Source: JAAFHN01 sp031421855
GTDB taxonomy: Bacteria; Pseudomonadota; Gammaproteobacteria; Burkholderiales; Burkholderiaceae_C
DNA: 52,994 nucleotides
Assembly (NCBI GenBank): GCA_031421855.1
Contig: JANOPN010000193.1
Span: 1 to 52,994, forward strand
Direction: 5' to 3'
Of the stretch, positions 1 to 6,148 are shown piece after piece. Both the position numbers and the translations under genes were made by a program. Within the stretch, counting starts at the first letter, position 1. The number at the start of each line of letters is the position of its first letter. A model generated the notes under the pieces. The model did not search any database and had not been told where the DNA came from. It saw only the letters and a list, made by a program, of their open reading frames with translations.

Positions 1-133
1 GCGCCGCGCCGCACCGCCTGCCTTGCAGGGGCATTGAGCCCCTGACGCGGCATGCGGCTCGCCGCTGCATCCCGCTGCGGGGCGCGCAGGATGCCGTCAC
101 GATGAAATATGCGGGCTAGCCTGAGAACCGGCC
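1..133. other. unassigned window edge, no gene seen
   Basis: No convincing coding sequence. One plus frame is open from the window edge to a TAG at 117-119, but its translation matches no family I recognise. A small hairpin (AGGGGC 27-32, GCCCCT 38-43) is present. The stretch around 95-120, read on the minus strand, resembles the ends of some insertion sequences as I remember them. I cannot confirm that, and it may be the edge of an element lying outside the window. Confidence 0.3.
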
Positions 134-164
134 AAAAAAAAGGCCAGATCCGAAGATCTGGCCT
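134..164 (-). terminator. strong Rho-independent terminator (minus strand)
   Basis: A perfect 10-bp stem (141-150 with 155-164) closes a four-base loop that reads TTCG on the minus strand, a C(UUCG)G tetraloop of exceptional stability. On that strand the stem is followed by eight T residues (rc of 134-141). There is no T run on the plus side, so it ends a minus-strand transcript: phasin read-through or the candidate short RNA that begins near 215. Confidence 0.88.
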
Positions 165-215
165 ATTAAGGGGTCCGACGAATCAAATTCCCAGGGACCC
201 GAGGAGACAATCGTT
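134..215 (-). ncRNA. candidate small RNA of about 80 nt
   Basis: On the minus strand a TTGACG box (rc of 245-250) and a TATTCA box (rc of 223-228) lie 16 bp apart, predicting a start near 215. The predicted transcript carries a GGGTCC/GGACCC stem (171-176 with 195-200) and ends in the UUCG terminator at 134-164. No open reading frame fits inside. It matches no RNA family I recognise. The -10 box is weak, and the same terminator could simply end a long phasin 3' UTR, so this stays a candidate. Confidence 0.4.
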
Positions 216-216
216 G

Positions 217-239
217 GTGAGTTGAATATTTCACCTCAC
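217..239. promoter_or_regulatory. palindromic operator candidate
   Basis: GTGAG, T, TGAA, TAT, TTCA, C, CTCAC: a nearly perfect 23-bp dyad centred on 228. It covers the -10 region of the putative minus-strand promoter, where a repressor would be expected to bind. The regulator is unknown. Confidence 0.4.
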
Positions 240-346
240 TCGTACGTCAAGTCTAGGGTAAACCAGTGCGTTTGTGTAGGGCTTTGGCTCTACAAAAGCG
301 ATTCAATTTGTAAAACTTTGTGCCTCTTAAGTCGTACTGGCGTTGG

Positions 347-584
347 AACCTTGAAACAGCAGTTGAACGCGCCCGAGTGGGCCTGGATTGGCCTGCCCAG
401 CAAGGCGCGACAACGCGGCGCCCCTTTGGGCGCAAGGCGGAGCAACGACGCTGGGCGGGTCAAGGCAGGCTCAATCGGGCGTGTAGCGCCGTCACCCAAC
501 GGGTGAGCAAGTTGGAAGCCAAAAAACGAAGCAACATCAGACACTGATAGAGAGAGCCGAGCGGTCAACTGCCGTTTCAAGGTT
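347..584 (-). repeat. 238-bp structured repeat, copy A
   Basis: On the minus strand the element starts 3 nt after the phasin stop codon. Its ends are inverted repeats of about 26 bp (347-372 with 559-584). Internal hairpins include GCGCCC-CTTT-GGGCGC and TCACCC-AAC-GGGTGA. A second copy of exactly the same length lies at 38778-39015, in the same position relative to the upstream gene. The outermost stem differs in sequence between the copies but remains paired in each. Short ORFs across it look like chance. It could be a MITE-like mobile element or a structured 3' RNA element. Confidence 0.72.
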
Positions 585-587
585 GAA

Positions 588-1133
588 TTAACGCTTCTTG
601 GCGGTTGCGGCTTTCATGCCAGTTGTCGCTTGTGCGGCTGCGGCTTCAAAGCTTTGCTGGGCCATGTCGCTGGCTTGTTTGACGGCTTTTTGCATGGCGG
701 CTTGGGCGTTGTTTTGGGCGCTCATGGCACCTTTAACGAACGATGCCATTGACTCGGTGCCTGCTGGGGCGTTTTTGAGGGCGGCGTCAACAAACGCGCC
801 AAACGCTTGCTGTTGCAGGGCGGCCTGGCCCTCGGTGGCTTTGGCCAGCTCGGTGCCGGTCTCCGTCACGATGTCCATGAATTGGCGGCCGTAAGCCATG
901 GCTTTGTCAACCGATGGCTGGGCTTGGGCGGTGCTCAAAGCGAGCAGAGCACCTGGGTCTTTGGCCGACATCACGCTGGTGAAGGCTTCGGCTGACTCAC
1001 CCATGAGGGCTTTGCCCGTGGCAACATTCAGGGCAAGCAGCTTCTCAGCACCTTCAAATGCGGTGGTGGCCAGGCCAAACATCGCGTCGAATTGGGTTTT
1101 TTGGGCGGCGGCAAATTGGTCAAGGTTCAGCAT
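588..1133 (-). CDS. phaP: phasin family protein (PHA granule-associated)
   Basis: This 181-residue protein is a typical Burkholderiales phasin, which coats polyhydroxyalkanoate granules and controls their size and number in the cytoplasm. Recognition rests on the start MLNLDQFAAAQK, the long amphipathic Ala/Gln-rich helices with no signal peptide or membrane segment, and a flexible Ala/Lys tail ending in AKKR. The reading frame extends further upstream, but the ATG at 1131-1133 has a GGAG ribosome site 6 nt before it and matches the usual phasin N-terminus. Two PhaR-like operators precede it, as expected for a gene repressed when no polymer is present. A structured repeat follows directly downstream. 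Confidence 0.93.
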   Translation of the reverse strand: MLNLDQFAAAQKTQFDAMFGLATTAFEGAEKLLALNVATGKALMGESAEAFTSVMSAKDPGALLALSTAQAQPSVDKAMAYGRQFMDIVTETGTELAKATEGQAALQQQAFGAFVDAALKNAPAGTESMASFVKGAMSAQNNAQAAMQKAVKQASDMAQQSFEAAAAQATTGMKAATAKKR

Positions 1134-1164
1134 GTCAAACTCCAGTGGTTGGTTACAAATCATG

Positions 1165-1175
1165 CTGCGGTGCAG
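1165..1175. promoter_or_regulatory. PhaR-like operator 1 (CTGC-N3-GCAG)
   Basis: CTGC GGT GCAG fits the CTGC-N3/4-GCAG pattern that I recall as reported for PhaR, the PHA-responsive repressor of phasin genes in Paracoccus denitrificans. It lies between the candidate -10 box and the phasin ribosome site. An identical site sits exactly 60 bp upstream. Confidence 0.6.
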
Positions 1176-1186
1176 CAATGTGTCGT

Positions 1187-1214
1187 AGTTTAGGGTTTGC
1201 GCGAATCTTTGCAA
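1187..1214 (-). promoter_or_regulatory. candidate phasin promoter
   Basis: Read on the minus strand, TTGCAA (1209-1214) and TAAACT (1187-1192) are 16 bp apart, each matching four of six sigma-70 consensus bases. The promoter is framed on both sides by the two CTGCGGTGCAG sites, the geometry expected for repression by PhaR. Confidence 0.45.
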
Positions 1215-1224
1215 GCACTTTTTG

Positions 1225-1235
1225 CTGCGGTGCAG
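1225..1235. promoter_or_regulatory. PhaR-like operator 2 (CTGC-N3-GCAG)
   Basis: This is an exact copy of the site at 1165-1175, with the flanking T and A also kept. It lies just upstream of the candidate phasin -35 box, so a repressor bound here and at site 1 could block or loop out the promoter. It may also affect the divergent hydrolase gene that starts at 1272. Confidence 0.6.
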
Positions 1236-1271
1236 CATCTTTAGATTGAATGCTCTAGTCACGACCCTGCA

Positions 1272-2219
1272 ATGGATGTTTTTTACGCCGATCACTTTGT
1301 ATTGCCACTGCCGCCGGGGCATCGATTTCCAATGGCCAAGTACGCTTTGTTGCGCAACTGGGTTGCAGCCGAGTTGCCTGGCGTGCGCTGTCTTGAGGCT
1401 CCTGCGGGCAGCGATAGCGAGTTGGCTTTGGCGCACAGCCCGAGCTACATTGAGGCGATTGCCAGCGGCCAGGTGAGCGCGGCGGCGATGCGAGAGATTG
1501 GGTTTCCGTGGTCGCCCGAGATGGTGGAGCGTTCGCGGCGTTCGACGGGTGCGACGATTGAGGCCTGCCGAGCGGCGCTGCGAGACGGTGTGGCTGGCAA
1601 CTTGGCTGGCGGCACGCACCACGCCAGCCAGACCACAGGCAGCGGGTTTTGTGTGTTCAACGATGCCGCAGTGGCGGCACGCTTGGTGCAAGCCGAGGCT
1701 GCGGGCACTCAGTCAACCCCACTTCGGATCGCGGTCATCGACTTGGACGTTCACCAAGGCAATGGCACGGCGAGCATCTTCACGAATGACAGCTCCGTGT
1801 TCACCTTGTCGATGCACGGCGAGAAGAACTTTCCCATTAGAAAAACGGCAAGCGACCTCGACGTGGATTTGCCAGACGGCTGCACCGACGAGCCGTATCT
1901 CGCTGCGCTTGACGGCGCGCTGCAGGCCATGAGTCGGCGGTTTGAGCCGCAACTCATCATCTACTTGGCGGGGGCTGACCCGCACGAGGGCGACCGGTTG
2001 GGGCGACTCAAGCTCAGTTTTGACGGCTTGCGGGCACGCGACACCCGCGTGTTTGCCTGGGCGCGCGAGCGGCGCATTGCGCTGGCCTTTGCGATGGCCG
2101 GCGGCTACGGGCGCGACATTCAAACCACCGTTCAGGTGCAGCAAGCCACGGTCGAAGAGGCCAAACGGTCGTGGGACGCTTGGCAAGCTGACCACACCGC
2201 AGCGCCAGCCGCCCGATAA
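1272..2219 (+). CDS. histone deacetylase family protein (class II-like amidohydrolase)
   Basis: A 315-residue zinc hydrolase of the HDAC/acetoin utilisation/acetylpolyamine amidohydrolase superfamily, which removes acetyl or acyl groups from lysine or amines. The active-site landmarks are all present: GGTHH (113-117) with the His pair, DLDVHQGNG (157-165) giving zinc ligands D159 and H161, AGADPHEGDRLG (233-244) with ligand D236, and GGYG (277-280) with the transition-state Tyr279. There is no signal peptide, so it is cytoplasmic. It is divergent from the phasin and 10 nt upstream of the thioesterase gene, probably co-transcribed. The natural substrate cannot be deduced from sequence. Confidence 0.9.
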   Translation: MDVFYADHFVLPLPPGHRFPMAKYALLRNWVAAELPGVRCLEAPAGSDSELALAHSPSYIEAIASGQVSAAAMREIGFPWSPEMVERSRRSTGATIEACRAALRDGVAGNLAGGTHHASQTTGSGFCVFNDAAVAARLVQAEAAGTQSTPLRIAVIDLDVHQGNGTASIFTNDSSVFTLSMHGEKNFPIRKTASDLDVDLPDGCTDEPYLAALDGALQAMSRRFEPQLIIYLAGADPHEGDRLGRLKLSFDGLRARDTRVFAWARERRIALAFAMAGGYGRDIQTTVQVQQATVEEAKRSWDAWQADHTAAPAAR

Positions 2220-2229
2220 ACTAAGGCCC

Positions 2230-2718
2230 ATGTCAAAGAAACCCCAACCCGAGTCGCGCGCTGCCTATGCATGCTTTGAGTCAATCACGACGCGATGGTC
2301 TGACAACGATGCATATGGGCATGTCAACAACGTTGTTTATTACAACTGGTTTGATACGGCCGTCAATGCCTGGCTCATTCGCCAAGGCGTGTTGGACATT
2401 CATGCCGGGGCGGTGATTGGCTTGGTCGTGCAAACCCAGTGCAATTATTTTGCGCCGCTGGCGTTTCCGCAGAACGTCGAGATTGGCCTGCGCGTGGCCC
2501 ACATGGGCAACGCCAGCGTGCGCTTTGAGCTAGGCGTGTTCGCCGCTGGGGCCGCAACCAGCGCTGCGGCGGGGCATTTTGTCCATGTTTTCGTTGACCG
2601 ATCCTCGCGCAGCAGCATCAGCATGCCGGCTGAATTGCGTGCGGCACTGAACACACTATTTATCCAGTCCCCACTCACTTCCTCACTCACTTCCTCACCC
2701 ACTTCATCACCCAAATGA
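2230..2718 (+). CDS. acyl-CoA thioesterase, hotdog fold (4HBT/YbgC-like)
   Basis: A 162-residue single hotdog-domain protein predicted to hydrolyse an acyl-CoA thioester. The 4-hydroxybenzoyl-CoA thioesterase signature lies at about residues 22-40: RWSDNDAYGHVNNVVYYNW, with the acidic residues D25/D27 followed by HVN. The ATG at 2230 is used because an upstream in-frame extension would run into the preceding hydrolase gene. The C-terminus is odd: three 12-nt direct repeats encode an LTSS/LTSS/PTSS tail after the domain ends. The stop overlaps the nitroreductase start (ATGA), so the two are translationally coupled. Confidence 0.88.
   Translation: MSKKPQPESRAAYACFESITTRWSDNDAYGHVNNVVYYNWFDTAVNAWLIRQGVLDIHAGAVIGLVVQTQCNYFAPLAFPQNVEIGLRVAHMGNASVRFELGVFAAGAATSAAAGHFVHVFVDRSSRSSISMPAELRAALNTLFIQSPLTSSLTSSPTSSPK
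2674..2709 (+). repeat. 3 x 12-bp tandem repeat in coding sequence
   Basis: Two perfect units of CTCACTTCCTCA and one with two changes lie back to back at the 3' end of the thioesterase gene, encoding a Ser/Thr-rich tail. The period is a multiple of three, so gain or loss of a unit would not shift the frame. Confidence 0.85.
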
Positions 2719-3428
2719 CTCAAGTTTCAACCGTTGTCAGCGACCCCGCCAGCGTCAATGCCGCGATGGCGTCGAGGTTCTCGTGCCGCGCATACCTGCC
2801 CAAGCCTGTGCCGCGCGAGCTGCTGCAAGACTTGCTGCAAACGGCCGCCCGCGCGCCCAGCGGCACCAACACCCAGCCGTGGTCGGTGTATGTGCTGCAA
2901 GGCCAAAGCAAAGACGCCTTGGTCAAGGCCGTTTGCGCCCAACACGACGCTCAAAGCGCTGACCCAAGCCTGGCGCAAGCCGAGGCCTATGACTATTACC
3001 CCGAGAAATGGGTGTCGCCCTACATCGACCGGCGCCGCGCCTGCGGTTTTGGGCTTTACGGCGTGCTGGGCATCGGCAAGGGCGACAAAGCGGCCATGCA
3101 CACCCAGCAACAGCAAAACTTTCGCTTCTTTGACGCGCCCGTGGGTTTGATGTTCACGCTTGACCGCGTCATGGGTCGTGGCAGCTTGGTTGACTACGGC
3201 ATGTTTTTGCAAAACATCATGCTCGCAGCCCGCGCCCGGGGCCTGCACACCTGCCCGCAAGCCGCCTGGAACGGTTTCAGCCAACTCGTGTTGCCGCACA
3301 TCGGCGCGAAAGACACGGAAATGCTGGTGTGCGGCATGTCGCTGGGCTACGCAGACGAGTCAGCCTTGGTGAACACCTTTCAAACGTCGCGGGTCGAAGC
3401 GACTGAGTTCACGACTTGGTTGGACTGA
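2715..3428 (+). CDS. nitroreductase family FMN-dependent oxidoreductase
   Basis: A 237-residue enzyme of the NfnB/nitroreductase superfamily, predicted to bind FMN and reduce nitroaromatics or quinones with NAD(P)H. Landmarks are the phosphate-binding RFSCRAY near residues 21-27, the RAPSGTNTQPW segment (47-57) that contacts FMN, and the C-terminal CGMSLGYAD motif. It starts with ATGA overlapping the thioesterase stop. Its operon place after a deacetylase-like hydrolase and a thioesterase gives no clear substrate clue. A 102-bp hairpin repeat follows 9 nt after the stop. Confidence 0.88.
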   Translation: MTQVSTVVSDPASVNAAMASRFSCRAYLPKPVPRELLQDLLQTAARAPSGTNTQPWSVYVLQGQSKDALVKAVCAQHDAQSADPSLAQAEAYDYYPEKWVSPYIDRRRACGFGLYGVLGIGKGDKAAMHTQQQQNFRFFDAPVGLMFTLDRVMGRGSLVDYGMFLQNIMLAARARGLHTCPQAAWNGFSQLVLPHIGAKDTEMLVCGMSLGYADESALVNTFQTSRVEATEFTTWLD

Positions 3429-3437
3429 GACATTGTC

Positions 3438-3539
3438 AGGACTTACGCAAAACCGCCCCAGCGGCGTTGCAGCTCCTAGCCGTGCTACCTGCACTGTCGT
3501 CGTCGCAGCGCCTTGCTGGAACAATTTTGCGTCAGTCCT
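3438..3539 (+). repeat. 102-bp hairpin repeat, copy 1 (MITE-like)
   Basis: The ends are 15-bp imperfect inverted repeats (AGGACTTACGCAAAA at 3438-3452 against 3525-3539). The interior adds further complementary arms (CCAGC/GCTGG and GGCGTTGC/GCAGCGCC), so the whole element could fold into one long imperfect hairpin. A second copy of identical length lies at 47632-47733 in the same orientation, with about 8 differences by eye. It has no coding capacity. This copy lies between the nitroreductase and vapBC. Confidence 0.85.
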
Positions 3540-3550
3540 GATTGTGTTGG

Positions 3551-3601
3551 GCATCGCGATCGGCATGGAATTTTGCATCGAATGATGCGCAATCGTGATG
3601 C
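3551..3601. promoter_or_regulatory. vapB: candidate vapBC autoregulatory operator
   Basis: Four half-sites lie in the leader of vapB: GCATC at 3551-3555 and 3575-3579, GATGC at 3584-3588 and 3597-3601. The middle two form a tight palindrome (GCATC-GAAT-GATGC). Antitoxins of this type usually repress their own operon by binding palindromes of this kind. Assignment to VapB is inference. Confidence 0.4.
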
Positions 3602-3631
3602 GACAATCAAGGCAGAAACCGGAGTCAACTG

Positions 3632-3892
3632 ATGCGAACAACTTTGTCGATTGATGACGACTTGCTGGCAAAAGCCATCGCTTTGACCGGCATCTCAGAG
3701 CGCGCAGCACTGGTGCGTTTGGCACTGAAGTCTCTCGTCGAGCGCGAGGCAGCGCGTCGGCTCTCGCTGCTGGGCGGCACCATGCCCGATTTTGAACCCT
3801 CGCCGCGACGCCGCTCAAAGCCAAGTGAAGCACTCGAAGACAGGCCGGCCGACCCGATGGCATCTGAATCAATCCCCAAAGCGAAGTTGTGA
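3632..3892 (+). CDS. vapB: type II toxin-antitoxin system antitoxin, VapB family
   Basis: An 86-residue protein with an N-terminal ribbon-helix-helix-like DNA-binding segment (MRTTLSIDDDLLAKAIALTG, residues 1-20) and a disordered Pro/Ser/Lys-rich C-terminus of the kind that wraps round the toxin. It has a GGAG ribosome site 7 nt before the ATG. Its stop overlaps the GTG start of the PIN-domain gene, the usual antitoxin-first arrangement. It should neutralise VapC and repress the operon. Confidence 0.87.
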   Translation: MRTTLSIDDDLLAKAIALTGISERAALVRLALKSLVEREAARRLSLLGGTMPDFEPSPRRRSKPSEALEDRPADPMASESIPKAKL

Positions 3893-4269
3893 ACTGGGTG
3901 TTGGTCGACACCGCCGTTTGGATTGACTTCTTTCGAGCGGGCCAGCCTGAGTTGGCGGGGTTGCTGCGTGATGGTCGCGTGCTGGTGCATGACATGATCA
4001 TCGGTGAATTGGCTTTGGGCAATGCGGGGCAGCGCGAGCAAGCGCTTGAGTTGTTGTATCAGCTGCCAACGGCGCAAACGGTGAGTCATGCGCACGTGAT
4101 GCTCGCGGTTCAAACCAACGCTCTGCATGGGCGAGGGGTTGGGTATGTCGATGCCCACTTGCTGACTGCTGCACGAATCACGCCGAACACCAAGCTGTGG
4201 AGTGCTGACAAACGACTGATGGCCTGCGCCCGACTCATGGGTGTTGACCACTTGGCCGTGTTGCATTGA
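3889..4269 (+). CDS. vapC: type II toxin VapC, PIN-domain ribonuclease
   Basis: A 126-residue PIN-domain endoribonuclease predicted to cleave RNA (tRNA or rRNA in studied relatives). The four conserved acidic positions are present: D7 (LVDTAVWID), E40 (IIGELALG), D88 (GYVDAHLL) and D107 (WSADKRL), so the toxin looks intact. It starts at GTG inside a GTGA overlap with vapB. The next gene, a transporter permease, begins 16 nt downstream. The pair lies beside a 102-bp mobile-looking repeat. Confidence 0.9.
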   Translation: MNWVLVDTAVWIDFFRAGQPELAGLLRDGRVLVHDMIIGELALGNAGQREQALELLYQLPTAQTVSHAHVMLAVQTNALHGRGVGYVDAHLLTAARITPNTKLWSADKRLMACARLMGVDHLAVLH

Positions 4270-4285
4270 GCTCACGGATCTGGTC

Positions 4286-6148
4286 ATGACTTTGCTCGAT
4301 TCAGCCATCCAAATACTCAACGCGCTGAGTTATGCCAGCACGTTGTTTTTGATGGCGTCTGGCTTGACGCTGATTTTTGGCGTGACGCGGATTGTCAATT
4401 TTGCGCATGGCAGTTTTTTCATGCTGGGCGCCATGTTGTCTGCGCATGTGGTCTCGGTTTGGCTGCCCGCTTGGGGGGAGAGCGCTTGGGGCTACGCGGG
4501 GGCCATGCTCATTGGGGCATTGGCCAGCGGGTGTTTGGGGGCTTTGGTTGAGCTGGTGTTGCTTCGGCGAATGCACGGCGTGCCCGAGTTGTATCAACTG
4601 GTGGCGACTTTTGGGCTGACCTTGGTCATGCACGACGCGATGCTGTTTGCCTTTGGACCCGACGAGGTTTTTGCGCCGCGTTTTCCGGGGCTCAAGGGGT
4701 CAATTGAGATTGGCGAGCAGTTTTTTCCGGTGTATTCCTTAGGTTTAGTCGCACTTGGCCCGCTGGTTTGGGCGGCTTTGCATGGCTTACTCACCCGCAC
4801 ACGTTGGGGCGCTCAGGTGCGGGCGGCCACGGCTGACCGTGGCATGTTGGACGCGTTGGGCATCAACCCGCGCCCGTTGATGCTTGGGGCCGTGGCACTT
4901 GGCTGCGCGCTGGCCGGGCTGGCCGGCGCATTGCAGTTGCCGCGCGAACCGGCCAAATTGCAAATGGACGTCACCATTGTGGTTGAGACATTTGTTGTTG
5001 TCGTCACGGGCGGGCTGGGCAGCGTGAGTGGGGCGTTTTTCGCCGCGCTGTTGATTGGCGCAATTCATGTGCTCGGGGTGACGTTTTTTCCGCAAGCGAC
5101 CTTGGTTTTGGTGTTCGTCACCATGGCGCTGGTGTTGATCGTGCGGCCCGAAGGCCTCATGGGATCGCCCGTGGGAGCTGCACCTCGAGAAAAAGCGCAA
5201 ATATTCAAGGTGGTCACTGAATCCATTGAATCGGTTGCTATGCATTCAGTAGCGTTTGTGTTGTGGTCTGGGATGCTCCTTGCCGCTGTGTTCGGAGGTG
5301 AATATTGGCGCGCGGTCGCAGCGGACGCTCTGATTTTGATGATTTTTGGTCTCAGTTTGCAATGGATGATGGCGCTGAGTGGTGTGGTGAGCTTTGGCCA
5401 CGCGGCGTTTTTTGCATTGGGCGCTTACGGTGCGGCCTTGACCCATGTGCACATCGGTGGCGGGCTGGCACTCGCGGTTGTTAACGGCTGCCTGCTCGCC
5501 CTTGCGGTCGCGGCGGTGTTTGGTGCCTTGGTGGTGCGCAGCTCGGGCGTGTATTTGGCGATGTTGTCATTGGCATTGGCCCAAGTGGTGTGGGCCGGTG
5601 CGACGCAGTGGATTGGCGTCACGGGCGGCGACAACGGGTTGATCGGCTTGGACTGGGTCAACCCCCAGAGCCGACTCGCGTTTGACCTCGTCTTGGCCGC
5701 AATTGCGGCGCTGGGGCTCGTTGCCATGTTCATCGGCGCAAGAAGCCGCTTGGGTCAGGCCTTGCAAGCCAGCCGCGATGCGCCGCTGCGCGCAGCTGCC
5801 TCGGGCTTGCATGTCGGGTGGTTGCGCTACGGCGCGTTTTTGGTCTCGGCCGTTGGGGCGGGGCTCGCGGGCGCGCTCATGGCCGCACACAAAGGTGCCG
5901 TGTTTCCGACGGCAGCGTCCGTTGCCACATCGGTTGATGCGCTGTTGGTGGTGCTTTTGGGCGGCGTGCACCAGCTTTGGGGCGTTGCGCTGGGCTCGGG
6001 CGTGCTGAGTCTGCTCACCGCTGAGCTGGGGCGCGGGTTTGTGTACTGGAAGGGCGCTCTTGGCGTGCTGATCATGGTGATGATGGTGCTGGCACCGTCT
6101 GGCTTGCTGAGCTTGACGCTGCGCCGCCCGACCGGGGCACGACCATGA
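4286..6148 (+). CDS. fused LivH-LivM permease of a branched-chain amino acid/amide (HAAT) ABC transporter
   Basis: A 620-residue inner-membrane protein in which two normally separate permeases are joined. Residues 1 to about 295 are LivH-like (NALSYASTLFLMASGLTLIF, NFAHGSFFM, ending RPEGLMG). Residues from about 320 are LivM-like (GVVSFGHAAFFALGAYGAA, VTGGDNGLIGL, ending with a typical hydrophobic LAPSGLL). The codons joining the halves contain a copy of the dispersed 32-bp repeat (residues about 309-319). The ATG at 4286 is chosen because earlier in-frame starts lie inside vapC. The stop overlaps the ATPase start (ATGA). No substrate-binding protein gene is adjacent. Confidence 0.9.
   Translation: MTLLDSAIQILNALSYASTLFLMASGLTLIFGVTRIVNFAHGSFFMLGAMLSAHVVSVWLPAWGESAWGYAGAMLIGALASGCLGALVELVLLRRMHGVPELYQLVATFGLTLVMHDAMLFAFGPDEVFAPRFPGLKGSIEIGEQFFPVYSLGLVALGPLVWAALHGLLTRTRWGAQVRAATADRGMLDALGINPRPLMLGAVALGCALAGLAGALQLPREPAKLQMDVTIVVETFVVVVTGGLGSVSGAFFAALLIGAIHVLGVTFFPQATLVLVFVTMALVLIVRPEGLMGSPVGAAPREKAQIFKVVTESIESVAMHSVAFVLWSGMLLAAVFGGEYWRAVAADALILMIFGLSLQWMMALSGVVSFGHAAFFALGAYGAALTHVHIGGGLALAVVNGCLLALAVAAVFGALVVRSSGVYLAMLSLALAQVVWAGATQWIGVTGGDNGLIGLDWVNPQSRLAFDLVLAAIAALGLVAMFIGARSRLGQALQASRDAPLRAAASGLHVGWLRYGAFLVSAVGAGLAGALMAAHKGAVFPTAASVATSVDALLVVLLGGVHQLWGVALGSGVLSLLTAELGRGFVYWKGALGVLIMVMMVLAPSGLLSLTLRRPTGARP
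5211..5241 (+). repeat. dispersed 32-bp repeat, copy R1 (in livHM)
   Basis: Matches the family shared across the window (TGGTCACTG ... GTTGCTAT). It is read in frame as part of the linker between the LivH-like and LivM-like halves of the fused permease. Confidence 0.75.

Noticed and set aside
95..125. Sequence reminiscent of an insertion sequence end
   Set aside because: Only a memory-based resemblance; no matching second end, target duplication or transposase is in the window.
222..580. Several short reading frames on both strands (60-96 codons)
   Set aside because: They lie in the 238-bp structured repeat and its flank, have no ribosome sites, and overlap each other in many frames. The similarity of their products to products from the other copy follows from DNA similarity alone.
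1191..1691. N-terminal extension of the phasin frame up to 1691 on the minus strand
   Set aside because: The extension is antisense to the hydrolase gene, crosses the phasin promoter region and does not look like phasin. The ATG at 1131-1133 has the ribosome site.
3360..4320. Minus-strand reading frames of 220-231 codons opposite vapBC
   Set aside because: They are antisense shadows of vapB, vapC and the 102-bp repeat, with no recognisable domain, whereas the plus-strand genes have full catalytic motifs.
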